Source: Candidatus Poribacteria bacterium
GTDB taxonomy: Bacteria > Poribacteria > WGA-4E > WGA-3G
NCBI GenBank assembly: GCA_022827225.1
Contig: JAJDTJ010000009.1
Coordinates: 1 to 56,307 of the forward strand
Reading direction: 5' to 3'
DNA: 56,307 nucleotides
The notes under the pieces were generated by a model. The model ran no database searches. It was not told where the DNA came from and saw nothing but the letters and a program-made list of their open reading frames with translations. Position 1 is the first letter of the stretch, and each line of letters opens with the position of its first letter. This document shows, in pieces, positions 34,350 to 42,891 of this stretch. Position numbers and translations under genes: made by a program.

Positions 34350-35411
34350 ATGAACAATCAAGAAATTTTCACACCTGAAGAACGAGACGAAAACGAAGAA
34401 CGAAAGCGTGAGTTGATAGAACTTGTTGTCTCTGGCGAGGCTGTACTTATGGTTGGAGCCGGAAGTAGCGCGCGTGTCGGTTACGTAACTTGGGATGGCC
34501 TTCTGGAAGAATTGGAGAAGTTAGCCAATCGTTTTGGTGAAGGTCTTGATCAAAATCGGAAAGGTGATGCCTTAGCATACGCGGAAGACATTAAATCACA
34601 TATCAGCAAGGAAATGAATGGCTTAAGTAGATATTATGCTTTGCTTCAGAATCTATTCAGTCCGAAGGATCCACCGTTTACGGATTTCCACGCAAAACTT
34701 GTCGCATTGCCCTTCAGAGGCATCTTGACTACAAATTATGATACTGTGCTTGAAGCTGCGTTGGGTGATATTGAACCGCGTTTTGCTTATGATAATTGGT
34801 TAGTTATTGACGAGAATTCCGCTGGACAGGTAAATGAATTTCTAATGGCAATGAATAATGATAAAAGAATGACTCGGCGGATTGCACACTTACACGGGAG
34901 ATTTAACTTACCAAGTAGTATAATTCTGAGTATTGAAGACTACCGCAGAATTTATGGTTTAGGGATTTCTACGAATCATGTCCAGAAAGATTCTGAATGG
35001 ACGCTGTATAGAAAATTATTATGGGCTGTGTTGGCTACTCGCCGTGTAGTGTTTATCGGTTTCAGTATGACGGATCCGTATTTTAACAAGATGTTGGAAA
35101 CTGTCAGTGCTGACTTGTGGAGATGGGACAAATCGATTCACTTCGCTATCATGAGTATTTCTTCTAAAAATGCTAAAAATTCAAATAAAAATGCTGAAAA
35201 TTTAAAAACCAGAGCTGACGGACTCAGAAGAGAGTATGGCGTTGATACTATATTCTACGAAGATTCTGACAACTCACACCAGGAATTAGATCGTATACTT
35301 GATGAAATTGGTGAAGCGTGCAAAGTTAGAAATCAACCTAAGACTGATGATATGGATTGGTCGGAACAGGTGAATCAACGGATGGAACGGGGGATTGATG
35401 ATGAAAATTAA
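34350..35411 (+). CDS. SIR2-domain protein, probable defence effector
   Basis: 353 residues. The SIR2 fold is shown by VGAGSSARVG (36-44), LTTNYDTVLE (126-135), the HLHGR segment with catalytic-type His182, and VFIGFSMTDPYF (about 234-245). This pattern (GAGSS, TTNYD, HG, GFSxxD) is that of SIR2_2-type proteins, several of which degrade NAD+ in anti-phage systems such as Thoeris ThsA, DSR and Avs5. The first 30 residues are a charged helix; the C terminus carries a helix and DMDWSEQVNQRM. Its stop overlaps the start of the ATPase gene, so the two are translationally coupled. Codons are AT-rich compared with the flanking housekeeping genes. Confidence 0.85.
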   Translation: MNNQEIFTPEERDENEERKRELIELVVSGEAVLMVGAGSSARVGYVTWDGLLEELEKLANRFGEGLDQNRKGDALAYAEDIKSHISKEMNGLSRYYALLQNLFSPKDPPFTDFHAKLVALPFRGILTTNYDTVLEAALGDIEPRFAYDNWLVIDENSAGQVNEFLMAMNNDKRMTRRIAHLHGRFNLPSSIILSIEDYRRIYGLGISTNHVQKDSEWTLYRKLLWAVLATRRVVFIGFSMTDPYFNKMLETVSADLWRWDKSIHFAIMSISSKNAKNSNKNAENLKTRADGLRREYGVDTIFYEDSDNSHQELDRILDEIGEACKVRNQPKTDDMDWSEQVNQRMERGIDDEN

Positions 35412-38400
35412 ACGGGAGAAACTCCTGAATGACTTACAGGACTTCGCCTCACGAGGAAATGGAGTTATTATCGGTAGCCCGGGGATCGGAAAAACATACG
35501 TGTTGAAAGAACTTCGCCAACGTCTAAAATCCTCTGAAATACCGCACCTCCTTTTACGGATTGACCAGCTTGGAGATGGCACTGCCGAAACCTTACGGCA
35601 AGAGTTATTTTACGAAGGTAACCTGATTGAAAAGTTGAAATCCGTTCCGGTATCAAGCGATAAAGCAATTCTCCTGTTTGATGCCTTTGATGCTGCTCGA
35701 GATGAAGAGACGCGCAATCGCTTTCTAAAGTTAATACGGCGTGCAGTCTATGAACTCAAAGAGTCGTGGAATATTATTGTTACTGTCCGCACTTATGATG
35801 CGACGAAATCGCAAGAACTCTTAGACTTGTTTGGCAATCGTGACGATACTGCTCCAGCTCAAGATGCTAACAACAAAATTTTATGCCGCCATTTCACAAT
35901 TCCACCGTTCAATAAGAAGGAGATATTACAAGCATTAAGTCAAATTGGCTGTCCGAAATCTGTTTACGACGATGGCTCTGACGATTTTAAAAATATCCTT
36001 GCAAACCCGTTTAATCTTTGGCTGCTGCAAAAGATTCTCAAGAGTTTACCGGATGAGGAATTAAGCACTTTAAGTCAGATGCGCTCTGAAGTGCAGTTGC
36101 TGCGTCTGTTTTGGCACCGGCGAATAGAGTCCGCTAGCAATGAAATTAATCGTTTAACTGTCCTTGAAGAAATCGCACGTAAGATGGTTGATCAACGCTC
36201 TTTGAGCATCAAACAGAGCGATGTTCGTAAAACTCTAACCCAAACAGCATGGAATGATCTTCAAAGTGATGAAATTTTGGCAAAGGTGTCTTCTACTGGA
36301 CAACGGATTGCCTTTTCTCACAATATTCTCTTTGATTACGCAATTAGCGTTTTGCTTATTGATGATGAACCCCAATGCCTTGAGGAATTTGTTGACGATG
36401 CGTCACGACCATTCTTTCTACGACCGAGTCTCACCTATTTTTTCACCCGCCTTTGGTATTATAACTCCAAAAGTTTCTGGAAGGCGTTCTGGCACATTTT
36501 TCCAAATGATCAATCCGTACATTTGCGTCTCATCGCGCGTTTGATTCCAACAAGCGTTATTGCCAATGAAGCGCGTGAGATTGAGCAATTGACACCGCTT
36601 TTAGAGAAACTACGGAACGCTGAAGAAAAAAAAATCACAAACGAAGCAGTAACACGCATCTTGCAGGCACTTCAAACCTTGCAAATTAAGCGTGACGCAC
36701 TTTGGATCAATTCTTTCGATCAGGTTTCGCGGCACTTACACGAGGAATTTGCTTGGGATTTGGCAAATCTTACTTCGGCGATTCTTGAACGAGTTGGAGA
36801 TCCCAAAAATTCAGAGGTTGTGGACGCTTGTGGACGGATTGGACGACGGTTACTTAAATGGGTATGGGAGAAAAGAGTAGCAGGCAAAAATACTTGGTAT
36901 GATCGGTTTGGCGGACGTTGGGCAGTGCCACTTGTTGCCCAAACATATCACACGAATCCTGAAGAATCTCGGATGCTTCTTGAAAAAGTTCTTGAACTAC
37001 CAAAGGAAGATAATTTCCCTATAAAGTTTCTGTCGTGGTTAACTGAACACGTTGATACGATTTGGGATTATGACGCTGAGTTTGTTACCTCAATTTATTG
37101 CACCGTATTCCATCACAATGAATCCAGTGATGCAAAAACAAGTCTCAGTAGCGGCGTTTTAGCTATGACAAGCACCCGCCGACAGGATTACAGCATGTGC
37201 CGATATCGGTTGATAAAACATTTTCCTGGTTTTCTTAGAGCAGCCCCGTTACCTGCAACACAAGCGGTAATCCGAAGTTTAAATGTCTTCATTGTTGGAA
37301 AATATATTGTCCGATACCTTAAAGAAGGTGTGGAAATTGAGGATATGATAGATACCTTCAATTTTCGTAGAAAACCCGCTTACTTTATGGAAGATGGCAG
37401 TTATATATGGGGAGCGCGAAATTCCTCTGATGAACCGATTGAAATGGCGGATACTCTGTTTGAATATATCGGAGAATTGGCGATGTCGGAAGATCCGTAC
37501 CTTGATTCGCTGCTTGACATTTTCCGTGATGAAGTGATAGTAGCGTTTTTTTGGAAACGACTTTTAGGGACTGCGTCACAGTTTCCGAAGATATTCGCGC
37601 TGCATTTATTTGAATTGTGCAGAGCGGAACCAATTCTGAGAGGTAACGATACCCGTGATGAACTCGGCATGTTTTTAGAAACCGCTGCGTCTGAGTTTAG
37701 GTTGGACCAACGTCGTCAGATTGAAAAAAAAATCTTGGCACTTCCAGAAGAAGCGACAGATGAGGATTCCCACAATGCACTTGCCTCTCGAAGAAATCGG
37801 CTCCTTGAACGAATTCCTGAAAATTTGTTAGTTACAGATGAAGCGAAGCAAATCCGAAAAAAGATGGTGCGTGAGAACGATATTCAGAAAAATCGACCAT
37901 TGGTAAGTTTCAGTACCCAGACAGAAGCTGTTACTGAGGAAAAATGGTTTCAAACACAGGGTGTTGACATAACTAAGTCTGAAAATCAAGGATTGCAACG
38001 CTTTTCCGCCCCTCTCAATAAATTTAACTCAGATTGGATGAATGGTGTACCAACTATGGAAGCCTCTAAGTTGGTTTTACCGCAATTACGGAAGGCACAC
38101 ACTGCAGTAAAGAATAATACAGAAGCCGATAAAGAGGTAATGAATTCGCTTTGGCATAAATTAGCTGCCTGTGTGGCAATTCTCGGTCGAGTTGCCAATA
38201 AACTTGAGAACAGCGAGTTTTCTTTTTGTCGAAAAGTCCTCTTGGAGGCAGCGAAACATGAAGAACCTAAACCAAATCCCGAATACGATGATCAATTCAA
38301 TTCCCCAGGGTATTCACCGTGTGCAAGACACGAAGCTGCCGGTGGACTGATTAGGTTTGCTTTTTACCAACCTGATGCAGAAATGTTAGACGCGATTGAG

Positions 38401-39459
38401 ACGCTGGCCAGGGACGTTGTACCGTCTGTTCGGATGGTAACAGCAATGGAGCTATTTCTTGTTTACAACAAATCATCAGAAAGATTCTGGCATATCATGG
38501 ACAAAAGGGCAGCACATGAGCGGAATCGGGTCGTGCAAAAGTTTCTCTACCATACATTAACTCGGGTGGTTGCAAGGGAAAAAGAGAATGAGGAAAAGAC
38601 GATCCGCGTCATGGCAAAACTATTGGAGCATACACCTCCACCTACAGAAGGATTAGAGCCATCAGATTCCTTTATCGTCTTGTTGATGTGGCTGAGAATT
38701 GATCGCCAAAATCTATGGGCATTCAAAACAATTGAGGATACGTATTTCAAAGACCCGATCCGGTTTGCTAATCCGCTGAGTCGTGCCGTATCTGAGGTCG
38801 TGAGTGATTACGTCCAGCCGAAGCACCTTGAAACGGATGTGGAACGTGAAAGAGCAAAACGAGCTATTGAGTGGTTGGGACAAGTAATTGATCTAGTTTC
38901 TGATAGAATTAAGGGATTGTATCATATAGTCAAAGAAGATGGCACTGAAGAAAATGTACAAAGATTACATGATACGTACAACGTGGTTGATGAAGTTATT
39001 ACACGTCTCTACTTTGCCGCTGCCTATAAAAGAGATCAGTCTGAAAAACGTGTTGAGGAAATCTCCGACGACTTACGTCGTGATTACTACAGTGAAGTCC
39101 AACCTTTGATGCAAAAGGTTATTGCTTTCGCGCAAGACCCTTCAAGCGGAATTATGTTTGCGCCGACAGCGCACTATTTCATGCAACTTTTAAGGAGTTT
39201 CCTCGGATGCAATCCGAAAGAGGTCTTGCGTTTAGCAACAGAGGTGGTAAAATCAAGTGAAAAGTTCGGATATACGCTTGATACGCTTGCCGTTAGGGAA
39301 GTTGTAGAATTCGTAGAAATTATTCTCGCTGATTACCGGCATGAAGTGCGGGACGGCGAAGCGTTGGACGACCTTCTCAACTTGTTAGATCTTTTTGCCA
39401 AAATAGGCTGGTCGGATGCACTTAAACTCGTTTGGCGGCTTGATGAGGTTTTCCGGTAG
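35401..39459 (+). CDS. Large P-loop (STAND-like) ATPase with helical-repeat body
   Basis: 1352 residues. Walker A is GSPGIGKT (25-32) and Walker B AILLFDAFDA (about 89-98, with the DxxD seen in NACHT/STAND ATPases). VTVRTYDATKSQEL (about 118-140) is a sensor-like strand. Roughly residues 150-330 look like a helical/winged-helix lid. The remaining 1000 residues are helical with HEAT/ARM-like periodicity and no enzymatic motif, suiting a sensor. ATG 35398 or 35401 both lie just after GGAACGGGGG; the overlap with SIR2 is 11-14 bases. By analogy with Avs proteins, it may sense phage and activate the SIR2 protein. That role is inference. Confidence 0.75.
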   Translation: MKIKREKLLNDLQDFASRGNGVIIGSPGIGKTYVLKELRQRLKSSEIPHLLLRIDQLGDGTAETLRQELFYEGNLIEKLKSVPVSSDKAILLFDAFDAARDEETRNRFLKLIRRAVYELKESWNIIVTVRTYDATKSQELLDLFGNRDDTAPAQDANNKILCRHFTIPPFNKKEILQALSQIGCPKSVYDDGSDDFKNILANPFNLWLLQKILKSLPDEELSTLSQMRSEVQLLRLFWHRRIESASNEINRLTVLEEIARKMVDQRSLSIKQSDVRKTLTQTAWNDLQSDEILAKVSSTGQRIAFSHNILFDYAISVLLIDDEPQCLEEFVDDASRPFFLRPSLTYFFTRLWYYNSKSFWKAFWHIFPNDQSVHLRLIARLIPTSVIANEAREIEQLTPLLEKLRNAEEKKITNEAVTRILQALQTLQIKRDALWINSFDQVSRHLHEEFAWDLANLTSAILERVGDPKNSEVVDACGRIGRRLLKWVWEKRVAGKNTWYDRFGGRWAVPLVAQTYHTNPEESRMLLEKVLELPKEDNFPIKFLSWLTEHVDTIWDYDAEFVTSIYCTVFHHNESSDAKTSLSSGVLAMTSTRRQDYSMCRYRLIKHFPGFLRAAPLPATQAVIRSLNVFIVGKYIVRYLKEGVEIEDMIDTFNFRRKPAYFMEDGSYIWGARNSSDEPIEMADTLFEYIGELAMSEDPYLDSLLDIFRDEVIVAFFWKRLLGTASQFPKIFALHLFELCRAEPILRGNDTRDELGMFLETAASEFRLDQRRQIEKKILALPEEATDEDSHNALASRRNRLLERIPENLLVTDEAKQIRKKMVRENDIQKNRPLVSFSTQTEAVTEEKWFQTQGVDITKSENQGLQRFSAPLNKFNSDWMNGVPTMEASKLVLPQLRKAHTAVKNNTEADKEVMNSLWHKLAACVAILGRVANKLENSEFSFCRKVLLEAAKHEEPKPNPEYDDQFNSPGYSPCARHEAAGGLIRFAFYQPDAEMLDAIETLARDVVPSVRMVTAMELFLVYNKSSERFWHIMDKRAAHERNRVVQKFLYHTLTRVVAREKENEEKTIRVMAKLLEHTPPPTEGLEPSDSFIVLLMWLRIDRQNLWAFKTIEDTYFKDPIRFANPLSRAVSEVVSDYVQPKHLETDVERERAKRAIEWLGQVIDLVSDRIKGLYHIVKEDGTEENVQRLHDTYNVVDEVITRLYFAAAYKRDQSEKRVEEISDDLRRDYYSEVQPLMQKVIAFAQDPSSGIMFAPTAHYFMQLLRSFLGCNPKEVLRLATEVVKSSEKFGYTLDTLAVREVVEFVEIILADYRHEVRDGEALDDLLNLLDLFAKIGWSDALKLVWRLDEVFR

Positions 39460-39527
39460 GTTTATACAGTTTCTCTAATCACTTTACGCGAACATTCATG
39501 CAATAGATTCCAATTGAGGGTAATCAA

Positions 39528-39662
39528 ATGACTGCAGTAGTTATCACCATAGGTTCAATCGCTGCTATAGTGGGTATTGGTGTTGCCACTTGGTCTATCA
39601 TCAATACAAGAAAAAAGTACTATGAAGACTATATAAGGAGAAAACGCCGTGCAGAAGATTAG
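39528..39662 (+). CDS. 44-residue single-helix membrane peptide
   Basis: ATG 39528 follows GAGGGTAATC. The peptide is one hydrophobic helix (TAVVITIGSIAAIVGIGVAT, residues 2-21) followed by a strongly basic cytoplasmic tail (NTRKKYYEDYIRRKRRAED). It begins 68 bases after the ATPase gene on the same strand and ends 32 bases before the M24 peptidase. It could be a third part of the SIR2/ATPase cassette, for instance a membrane anchor, or an unrelated small protein. Confidence 0.55.
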   Translation: MTAVVITIGSIAAIVGIGVATWSIINTRKKYYEDYIRRKRRAED

Positions 39663-39694
39663 ACGTTTTAGCAAAGAAGGGAACTCTAACTGAC

Positions 39695-40876
39695 ATGAAA
39701 ATAACCGAAATCCAGCGTGAACTGACAGAATTAAATTTAGATGCGTGGCTTCTATACGATTTTCGTGGGATAAACCCGATCGCACAGAACGTCGCAGGTT
39801 TGGCAGGCGCGAATATCACCCGCCGGTGGTTCTGCCTTATCCCTAAACAGGGTGAACCGCGATGGTTGGTCCATAAAATAGAAACATCAAACTTTGTCAA
39901 CGTACAAGGTGAGGTCGCGCTTTATGCGGGGTGGGAAGAACTTAACGACGCAATCCGTACCCTGATCGCCGATGTCAAAACTGTTGCGATGGAGTACTCG
40001 CCAAACGCCGAAATTCCCTATATTTCACGCGTAGATGCCGGTACATTGGAGTGGATTCGTTCACTCGGCGTTGCAGTACAAACATCTGCAGAACTGGCAC
40101 AGCGGGTAGAAGCGCGCCTGAGCGAGGCACAAGCCATAGGACATCAACTTTCCGCAAAATTGGTGCTACAAGCGAAAGATTATGCCTTCAACTGGATCGG
40201 TTCGCAGCTCCGAGACGGAAAAACGATTACAGAATATGACGTTCAGCAGGAGATACTCGGACAATTTGCAGCGATGGACCTCGTCACAGACCATCCGCCG
40301 ATTGTGGCTGTGAACGCAAACAGCAGCGACCCGCATTACGCTCCCGCCGCGACAAATACCCAACAAATTAAGGCAGACGACTTCATCTTAATCGACTTGT
40401 GGGCAAAGCAGAAGGACCCAGATGCGGTTTTTGCCGATACGACATGGGTCGCTTACGCCGGAAAAACCGTACCGACACAATATGTTGAGATTTTCGATAT
40501 CGTCAAAGAAGCACGGGACAGAGCGATAAGATTCATTCAGGAGAGGTGGGAGGCAGACGCACCGATTCACGGTTATGAAGTCGATGACTGTGTCCGAGGG
40601 TATATCACCGAAAAAGGATACGGTCCATATTTTATCCACCGCACTGGACACAATATCGGCACGGTTATCCACGGCAACGGGGCAAATTTAGACAACTTAG
40701 AGACACGTGATGCCCGCGCCTTGATCCCCGGGGTCTGTTTCTCAATTGAACCCGGTATCTACCTTACCGCTTTCGGCGTTCGGACTGAAGTCGACGTGTT
40801 CTTAGCCGGTCCAGGGAGAGACGGCGTAAAAGTGACAACCGCTCCCGTTCAAAATCAGGTATTGTCATTGCTGTGA
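39695..40876 (+). CDS. M24 family Xaa-Pro-type aminopeptidase
   Basis: 393 residues. A creatinase-like N-terminal domain (about 1-135) precedes the pita-bread catalytic domain. The five metal ligands can be placed: Asp234 in LIDLWAKQ, Asp in VFADTTW, His in FIHRTGHNIG, Glu in CFSIEPGIY and Glu in VRTEVDVFL. Members release N-terminal residues next to proline, or act on related dipeptides, in the cytoplasm. The last 113 bases are overlapped by the convergent gene at 40764. It has higher GC than the preceding defence genes. Confidence 0.87.
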   Translation: MKITEIQRELTELNLDAWLLYDFRGINPIAQNVAGLAGANITRRWFCLIPKQGEPRWLVHKIETSNFVNVQGEVALYAGWEELNDAIRTLIADVKTVAMEYSPNAEIPYISRVDAGTLEWIRSLGVAVQTSAELAQRVEARLSEAQAIGHQLSAKLVLQAKDYAFNWIGSQLRDGKTITEYDVQQEILGQFAAMDLVTDHPPIVAVNANSSDPHYAPAATNTQQIKADDFILIDLWAKQKDPDAVFADTTWVAYAGKTVPTQYVEIFDIVKEARDRAIRFIQERWEADAPIHGYEVDDCVRGYITEKGYGPYFIHRTGHNIGTVIHGNGANLDNLETRDARALIPGVCFSIEPGIYLTAFGVRTEVDVFLAGPGRDGVKVTTAPVQNQVLSLL

Positions 40877-41615
40877 CCTGATAGTTCCGCTTTTTTAGGT
40901 CTGTGAGGATATGGTTCAAGTAGAGACGCGCATTGAGAATCCACTGATCCGCATAAGCCGCAGCAAGTAGTGGGAGTGCTATTGTTAAACGCGGTGAATC
41001 CAGTAGCCAGCGTTCGGCATATTCAGCAAACTCTGTGTCTACCAATCGATTACTACCCAGCGAATACACAACATAGCGTTTGTCGTCCCGAGCTTCCTCT
41101 CTCGGGTTGAGCGGCGTTCCGAGTGTAAGACGTTTTGTTCCGTCAATCTCAAAAACCCAGAAGAAATAATCTTCGTTATGTCCGAGGTAACCGATTTCCA
41201 CATCAAGCCGATGTGGGGTCTCAGTCGTGATCGGGATTATCGCCATGTCTCGTTTAACTAATACCGGATAGATCGCCGCAAGGAAGATTTGTTCAAATCC
41301 GAGTGGATGGTGTACACGGTTAAGAACGTCCAAGAGAACCTGTTCCTGTTCCGGACGTTTCAGTTCTAAGCAGGTTTTCGTGAAGACCTCGTCTCTGAGG
41401 GTACGCATTTCAGGAGATGCGTTTTGGTGCAGCGGCTGGAGTTCTTGGATCAGCTTAAAAATTCGGCGGCGTTTCGGCAGAACGCGCCAAAGCACCCAGT
41501 GCCATAAAGCCCGCCACATCTCTATTTCACGCAGCTGGCTAAGGAATGCCAGCACGATCGTAAGAAGGCGTTGGAATATGTTTTCAGATGTGAGGTTTCG
41601 TTGTTGATTCGCCAT
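40764..41615 (-). CDS. Hypothetical protein overlapping the M24 gene
   Basis: 283 residues. The N terminus is helical and hydrophobic in parts (LLTIVLAFLSQL, then EMWRALWHWVLWRVLPKRRR). The centre (IIPITTETPHRLDVEIGYLG through YVVYSLGSNRLVD) is strand-rich, and TIALPLLAAAYADQWILNAR is a helix. The last 30 or so residues are extremely basic (RLSLDRLRTRRLQSERRKR) and are encoded antisense to the M24 peptidase. The original stop may have been lost, extending the gene by read-through. I do not recognise the family; no strong ribosome site is seen at ATG 41615. Confidence 0.6.
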   Translation of the reverse strand: MANQQRNLTSENIFQRLLTIVLAFLSQLREIEMWRALWHWVLWRVLPKRRRIFKLIQELQPLHQNASPEMRTLRDEVFTKTCLELKRPEQEQVLLDVLNRVHHPLGFEQIFLAAIYPVLVKRDMAIIPITTETPHRLDVEIGYLGHNEDYFFWVFEIDGTKRLTLGTPLNPREEARDDKRYVVYSLGSNRLVDTEFAEYAERWLLDSPRLTIALPLLAAAYADQWILNARLYLNHILTDLKKRNYQVTAMTIPDFERERLSLLRRLSLDRLRTRRLQSERRKR

Positions 41616-41629
41616 GTTCTTTTTAAAAT

Positions 41630-41658
41630 TTGACCTTTTATTGAAAGTGTGCTATAAT
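41630..41658 (+). promoter_or_regulatory. Promoter of tRNA-Leu
   Basis: TTGACC (41630-41635), exactly 17 bp, TATAAT (41653-41658). The mature tRNA begins 20 bases downstream. Confidence 0.85.
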
Positions 41659-41678
41659 TTATTTTGTATTTTGCAAAC

Positions 41679-41763
41679 GCCGGAGTGGTGAAATCGGTAG
41701 ACGCACTGGACTCAAAATCCAGCGGGCCCTAGGTCCATGTCGGTTCGAGTCCGACCTCCGGCA
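41679..41763 (+). tRNA. tRNA-Leu (anticodon CAA)
   Basis: 85 nt. The acceptor stem GCCGGAG pairs with CTCCGGC. The anticodon arm is CTGGA-CTCAAAA-TCCAG, giving CAA, which reads UUG. A long variable arm (GGGCC/GGTCC) marks a class II tRNA, and the T arm is GTCGG-TTCGAGT-CCGAC. The CCA end is not encoded. It has its own promoter and terminator. Confidence 0.95.
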
Positions 41764-41765
41764 TC

Positions 41766-41804
41766 AGGCGATGGTTCCTTGTAGAGCCATCGCCTTCTCT
41801 TTTT
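41766..41804 (+). terminator. Rho-independent terminator of tRNA-Leu
   Basis: AGGCGATGG (41766-41774) pairs with CCATCGCCT (41787-41795), followed by TCTCTTTTT. The 17-bp string beginning TCTCTTTTTACGG is repeated exactly in tandem (41796-41812, 41813-41829), so the T tract occurs twice; the second copy runs into the stop of the convergent gene. Confidence 0.88.
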
Positions 41805-41825
41805 ACGGTTACTCTCTTTTTACGG

Positions 41826-42617
41826 TTACATCGAAACGATTTGACGCATCCGTTTCGCCAAGTCGATTTGGGCTTCTCTGTCACCACCGACCTCGTGAAT
41901 AACATAACTGTCATAACCGATAGCACGGAACGCCTCCATAACCGCCTTCCAATCGGTATCACCGTCTAAGAGATTAACGAACCTATGGGCACCACGATCA
42001 AAATCCTTGAAGTGTACCCGTTTGATGCGGTGTGCAAGTTCACGGATCCAATGCTCTGGATAACCATAAGCCATCATGTTCGCTGTGTCGAGATAGGTAC
42101 CTACCCATTCGCTATCTATCTCATCGACGATATCGCGCATCTCTTTCGGACTGAGTAGAAATTTGTTCCAGACGTTTTCGAGACCGATCGCCACCTGATG
42201 CGATTCAGCGGACGGTGCTAAGTCTTTTAGGATACCGACGAGATTATCCCAGACCTCTTGATAGGTACCTTCAACGGTCAGTTGACCCGGGTGTAATAGA
42301 ATCCCACCGACACCAAGGGCACCGGCGACCTCTAAACCGCGGGCAAGAGATACAGCGCCTTTTTCACGCTGCGTCGCATCCAGACTGAGAAGGTTCCCGC
42401 GATCCGAGTAACCCGCTGTGATGCTCCCGATCTCGATGCCCGCCGCGTTACATTTCGCAGCGATGCCTTGAAGCTCCGAATCACTCATATTGATGTCCGT
42501 GTCTTTGCCTTCACCGAAAGTGAGTTCAACGGCATCGTATCCAGCATCTTGGCAAAGCGAGAGCGTATCGTCTAACGACATGTTTCCGAGTATAATTTGG
42601 GTAACGCCTATTTTCAT
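41826..42617 (-). CDS. Sugar phosphate isomerase/epimerase-type TIM barrel
   Basis: 263 residues; AAGGAAAAGCA precedes ATG 42617. It has the xylose-isomerase-like/AP-endonuclease-2 barrel: MKIGVTQIILGNMSLDDTL, YDAVELTFGEG (Glu), GIEIGSITAG, GGILLHPGQL (His), VAIGLENVWNKF (Glu), VGTYLDTANMMAYG (Asp), VHFKDFDRG (His, Asp) and YVIHEVGGD (Glu). The acidic and His residues would bind a divalent metal. The substrate, probably a sugar or inositol derivative, is not known. It overlaps the upstream zinc-ribbon gene by 4 bases (ATGA). Confidence 0.88.
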   Translation of the reverse strand: MKIGVTQIILGNMSLDDTLSLCQDAGYDAVELTFGEGKDTDINMSDSELQGIAAKCNAAGIEIGSITAGYSDRGNLLSLDATQREKGAVSLARGLEVAGALGVGGILLHPGQLTVEGTYQEVWDNLVGILKDLAPSAESHQVAIGLENVWNKFLLSPKEMRDIVDEIDSEWVGTYLDTANMMAYGYPEHWIRELAHRIKRVHFKDFDRGAHRFVNLLDGDTDWKAVMEAFRAIGYDSYVIHEVGGDREAQIDLAKRMRQIVSM

Positions 42618-42871
42618 TGCTTTTCCTTGTTTTCCTTTTCGCTATGAAATTGTGTAGCGGTTAGAGATTGTATACAGAGGTACCGAATTTCAAGACATTG
42701 CGGACACCGAATAGCGACGTAGTAAGCATCATTGAAGACGGCGTCAATTGGATTCAGCGATGCATCTCCCAACGGATACCCTTGAAACTGATCAAGCACC
42801 TCATACGCCCTGTCGCAATCTGGGCAGATTTGTAAGTCGTGTCCGATGTCGGTCTGGTCGAGCCATCGCAT
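42614..42871 (-). CDS. Small zinc-ribbon-like protein
   Basis: 85 residues with two CxxC pairs: ICPDCDRAYEV (about residue 16) and IRCPQCLEIRY (about 55). The spacing suits a zinc ribbon, a common nucleic-acid or protein-binding fold. No other domain is seen. It lies between hflX and the TIM-barrel gene on the same strand, with ATGA overlap to the latter, so the three may be cotranscribed. AAAGGA lies 13 bases before ATG 42871. Function unknown. Confidence 0.65.
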   Translation of the reverse strand: MRWLDQTDIGHDLQICPDCDRAYEVLDQFQGYPLGDASLNPIDAVFNDAYYVAIRCPQCLEIRYLCIQSLTATQFHSEKENKEKQ

Positions 42872-42891
42872 CTGTGTTTGCGTCCTTTCCT

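Noticed and set aside
33797..39700. Prophage or transposon carrying the SIR2/ATPase genes
   Set aside because: No integrase, transposase or tRNA-type attachment repeat could be found at either side.
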